Shown in pieces: positions 62,641-64,000 of a stretch of 64,000 nucleotides of DNA. The stretch lies in NCBI RefSeq assembly GCF_003957295.1, contig NZ_RQPJ01000021.1, positions 356,210 to 420,209 of the forward strand, written 5' to 3'. A program made the translations under genes and the position numbers. The DNA comes from Arenibacter aquaticus. GTDB lineage: Bacteria > Bacteroidota > Bacteroidia > Flavobacteriales > Flavobacteriaceae. Positions within the stretch are counted from its first letter, which is position 1, and each line of letters starts with the position of its first letter. Below the pieces are notes generated by a model. The model was given only the letters and a program-made list of their open reading frames with translations, was not told where the DNA came from and did not search any database.

Positions 62641-64000
62641 ATGAAGAAGATAATGTATTTATTCATGGCCGCATCAACGATTGTTGTCATGAGTTGTAGT
62701 GATGATGATAGCACGGATCAGCCACCAGGCGTTTTTGATGGGGAAAGCAAAACCTACCAATTGCAATCCCAATCGGATGCGGATGTTTCCGGAACGGCTA
62801 CCGTTGTTGAAAACGAGGACGGAACTGCTACTGTTAACCTAAAATTATCGGGTACCGCTGCTGGAACTTTTCCAGCACATATACACGCCAATTCGGCGGC
62901 AGAAACTGGGGATATTTTAATTGATCTTAATGCAGTGGACGGGGCTACTGGTGAAAGTACCACAATCATCTCGGCCACCAATGAGGGTTCGGCCATAAAT
63001 TATGAGCAACTATTGGAATTGGATGCCTATATCAATGTGCATCAATCTGCCAGCGACCTCGGCACCATTATCGCCCAAGGTGATATAGGAGTCAATGAAC
63101 TTACAGCAGATTCTAGGGAATATGAGCTTAGCAGCGCTTCTGATGCCAGTATTAGCGGAACGGCCACTATATACAAACGTGTAAGTGGGGCTTCCCTCTT
63201 GGAGATAGAACTGGAAGGTACCCCCGATGATGGGGAACACCCTGCCCATATCCATCTAAATTCTGCTGCGGAAGGTGGTGATATCGCTATATCCTTGAAT
63301 GCAGTTGCCGGTGCCAGTGGAAAAAGTTGGACGCATATTGAGGCAGATGATTCAGGTACTGACGTAACTTACGAGGATCTATTGGAAATGGACGGTTATA
63401 TAAACGTACATCTATCTGCCAATCAGTTGGATGTTTTGGTAGCACAGGGCGATATAGGAATCAATGTACTTACAGGGGAATCCAAGGAATATGCACTACA
63501 CAGTGTGCTGGTGCCAACCATAAGTGGTACGGCTACCATTCACCAACGTCTTAGTGGGGCTTCCCTTTTGGAACTAGAATTGGAAGGCACTCCATCAGAC
63601 GGGGAACATCCTGCACATATTCATGCCAATACCGCAGCTGAAGGTGGTGATATTGCTATTTCCCTGAATGCAGTTGCCGGTGCCAGTGGCAAGAGCTGGA
63701 CACATATTGAGGCAGATGATGCTGGTGCAGAGGTTAGTTATGAGCAGTTGTTGGAATTTGATGGCTATATAAACGTTCATAAATCCATATCCGAACTGGA
63801 TGTTTTGGTTGCTCAAGGCGATATTGGCCAAAACGAACTAACTGGAAATGAGGTATCCTACGATTTGGCTGCCGTTAGCGATGCCACAATTTTTGGTACT
63901 GCTACCTTTTCCGAGCGCGTAAATAAGGAGACCCTTGTGACCTTGGAACTGGTGGGGACCACTGCCGGTGCAATTCACCCGGCACATATTCACAGTGGTG
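62641..64000 (+). CDS. CHRD-repeat lipoprotein, C-terminus missing
   Basis: The frame is open from the ATG at 62641 to the window end (at least 453 residues). A lipoprotein signal (L-F-M-A-A-S-T-I-V-V-M-S-C) is followed by tandem CHRD-like domains of 123 residues. Each carries a P-A-H-I-H motif with N-x-A-A-E and a Y-I-N-V-H-x-S plus A-Q-G-D-I-G motif. The P-A-H-I-H codons begin at 62872, 63241, 63610 and 63979, an exact 369-bp period. Chordin-like CHRD domains are surface modules of unknown biochemical role in bacteria; the His clusters could hold metal. Confidence 0.85.
   Translation, partial: MKKIMYLFMAASTIVVMSCSDDDSTDQPPGVFDGESKTYQLQSQSDADVSGTATVVENEDGTATVNLKLSGTAAGTFPAHIHANSAAETGDILIDLNAVDGATGESTTIISATNEGSAINYEQLLELDAYINVHQSASDLGTIIAQGDIGVNELTADSREYELSSASDASISGTATIYKRVSGASLLEIELEGTPDDGEHPAHIHLNSAAEGGDIAISLNAVAGASGKSWTHIEADDSGTDVTYEDLLEMDGYINVHLSANQLDVLVAQGDIGINVLTGESKEYALHSVLVPTISGTATIHQRLSGASLLELELEGTPSDGEHPAHIHANTAAEGGDIAISLNAVAGASGKSWTHIEADDAGAEVSYEQLLEFDGYINVHKSISELDVLVAQGDIGQNELTGNEVSYDLAAVSDATIFGTATFSERVNKETLVTLELVGTTAGAIHPAHIHSG

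Overview
The window looks like chromosome of a marine-type Flavobacteriaceae bacterium (Bacteroidota). The evidence is moderate-to-low GC, several promoters ending in the Bacteroidota TAnnTTTG -7 element, a short (286 aa) sigma-70 factor of Bacteroidota type, a TonB-family outer-membrane barrel with a carboxypeptidase-regulatory N-terminus, many SPII lipoproteins, and families common in this group (DUF4382, CHRD, CotH, DUF4437). The genus cannot be fixed from the sequence; Maribacter/Arenibacter/Zobellia-like is a guess. I see no rRNA, tRNA, CRISPR array, prophage or insertion sequence.

Layout. 0-5 kb: partial PhyH-like dioxygenase, small DUF2784-like membrane protein, M3 peptidase lipoprotein, DUF4440-like protein, D-amino-acid-type aminotransferase. 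4.9-7.9 kb: TetR-headed minus-strand operon (TetR, nitroreductase, MDR reductase, DJ-1/PfpI) with a palindromic site upstream; it looks like a reactive-electrophile or quinone response unit. 8.3-14.3 kb: AraC regulator next to an outer-membrane barrel, a cold-shock protein, an exported intradiol dioxygenase and a DUF4382 lipoprotein. 14.4-18.5 kb: second TetR gene and a membrane-anchored metallo-beta-lactamase-fold hydrolase sharing almost the same operator, then AraC, AhpD-like and OsmC genes (peroxide defence). 18.6-25.5 kb: protein-quality genes (HtrA, two Hsp20), Gfo/Idh oxidoreductase, MFS transporter and a patatin homologue lacking its nucleophile. 25.5-36.6 kb: SLC13 transporter, then an oxidoreductase region with two paralogous AraC regulators, each next to a promoter of the same architecture; it contains a nitroreductase, two MDR reductases, two cupin-type proteins, a 2OG-Fe(II) oxygenase, an SDR and an Asp/Glu racemase.

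36.9-51.6 kb: CotH-like lipoprotein, DoxX, NAD(P)-binding protein, transglutaminase-like lipoprotein, a divergent second SigA-like sigma factor, a propeller plus helical-barrel secreted protein, an orphan RES-domain protein, a secreted protein with a Gly/Arg-rich tail, and a tight pair of nucleoside hydrolase and methylthioribose-kinase-like kinase. 51.6-61.5 kb is the most unusual region: poorly recognised genes (including a degenerate CHAT-like DUF6642-type protein and a 1853-residue protein ending in an HExxH domain) embedded in wide intergenic stretches that carry related degenerate repeats, including a tandem 118-bp repeat. The window ends with a DMT transporter and a truncated CHRD-repeat lipoprotein whose repeats have an exact 369-bp period.

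The best candidates for something undescribed are (i) the 51.6-61.5 kb repeat-rich island with the giant HExxH protein, (ii) the paired AraC regulators and their matched promoters, and (iii) the shared operator of TetR and the MBL-fold hydrolase. Starts were moved to internal ATGs where signal peptide, family N-terminus or promoter position argued for it.
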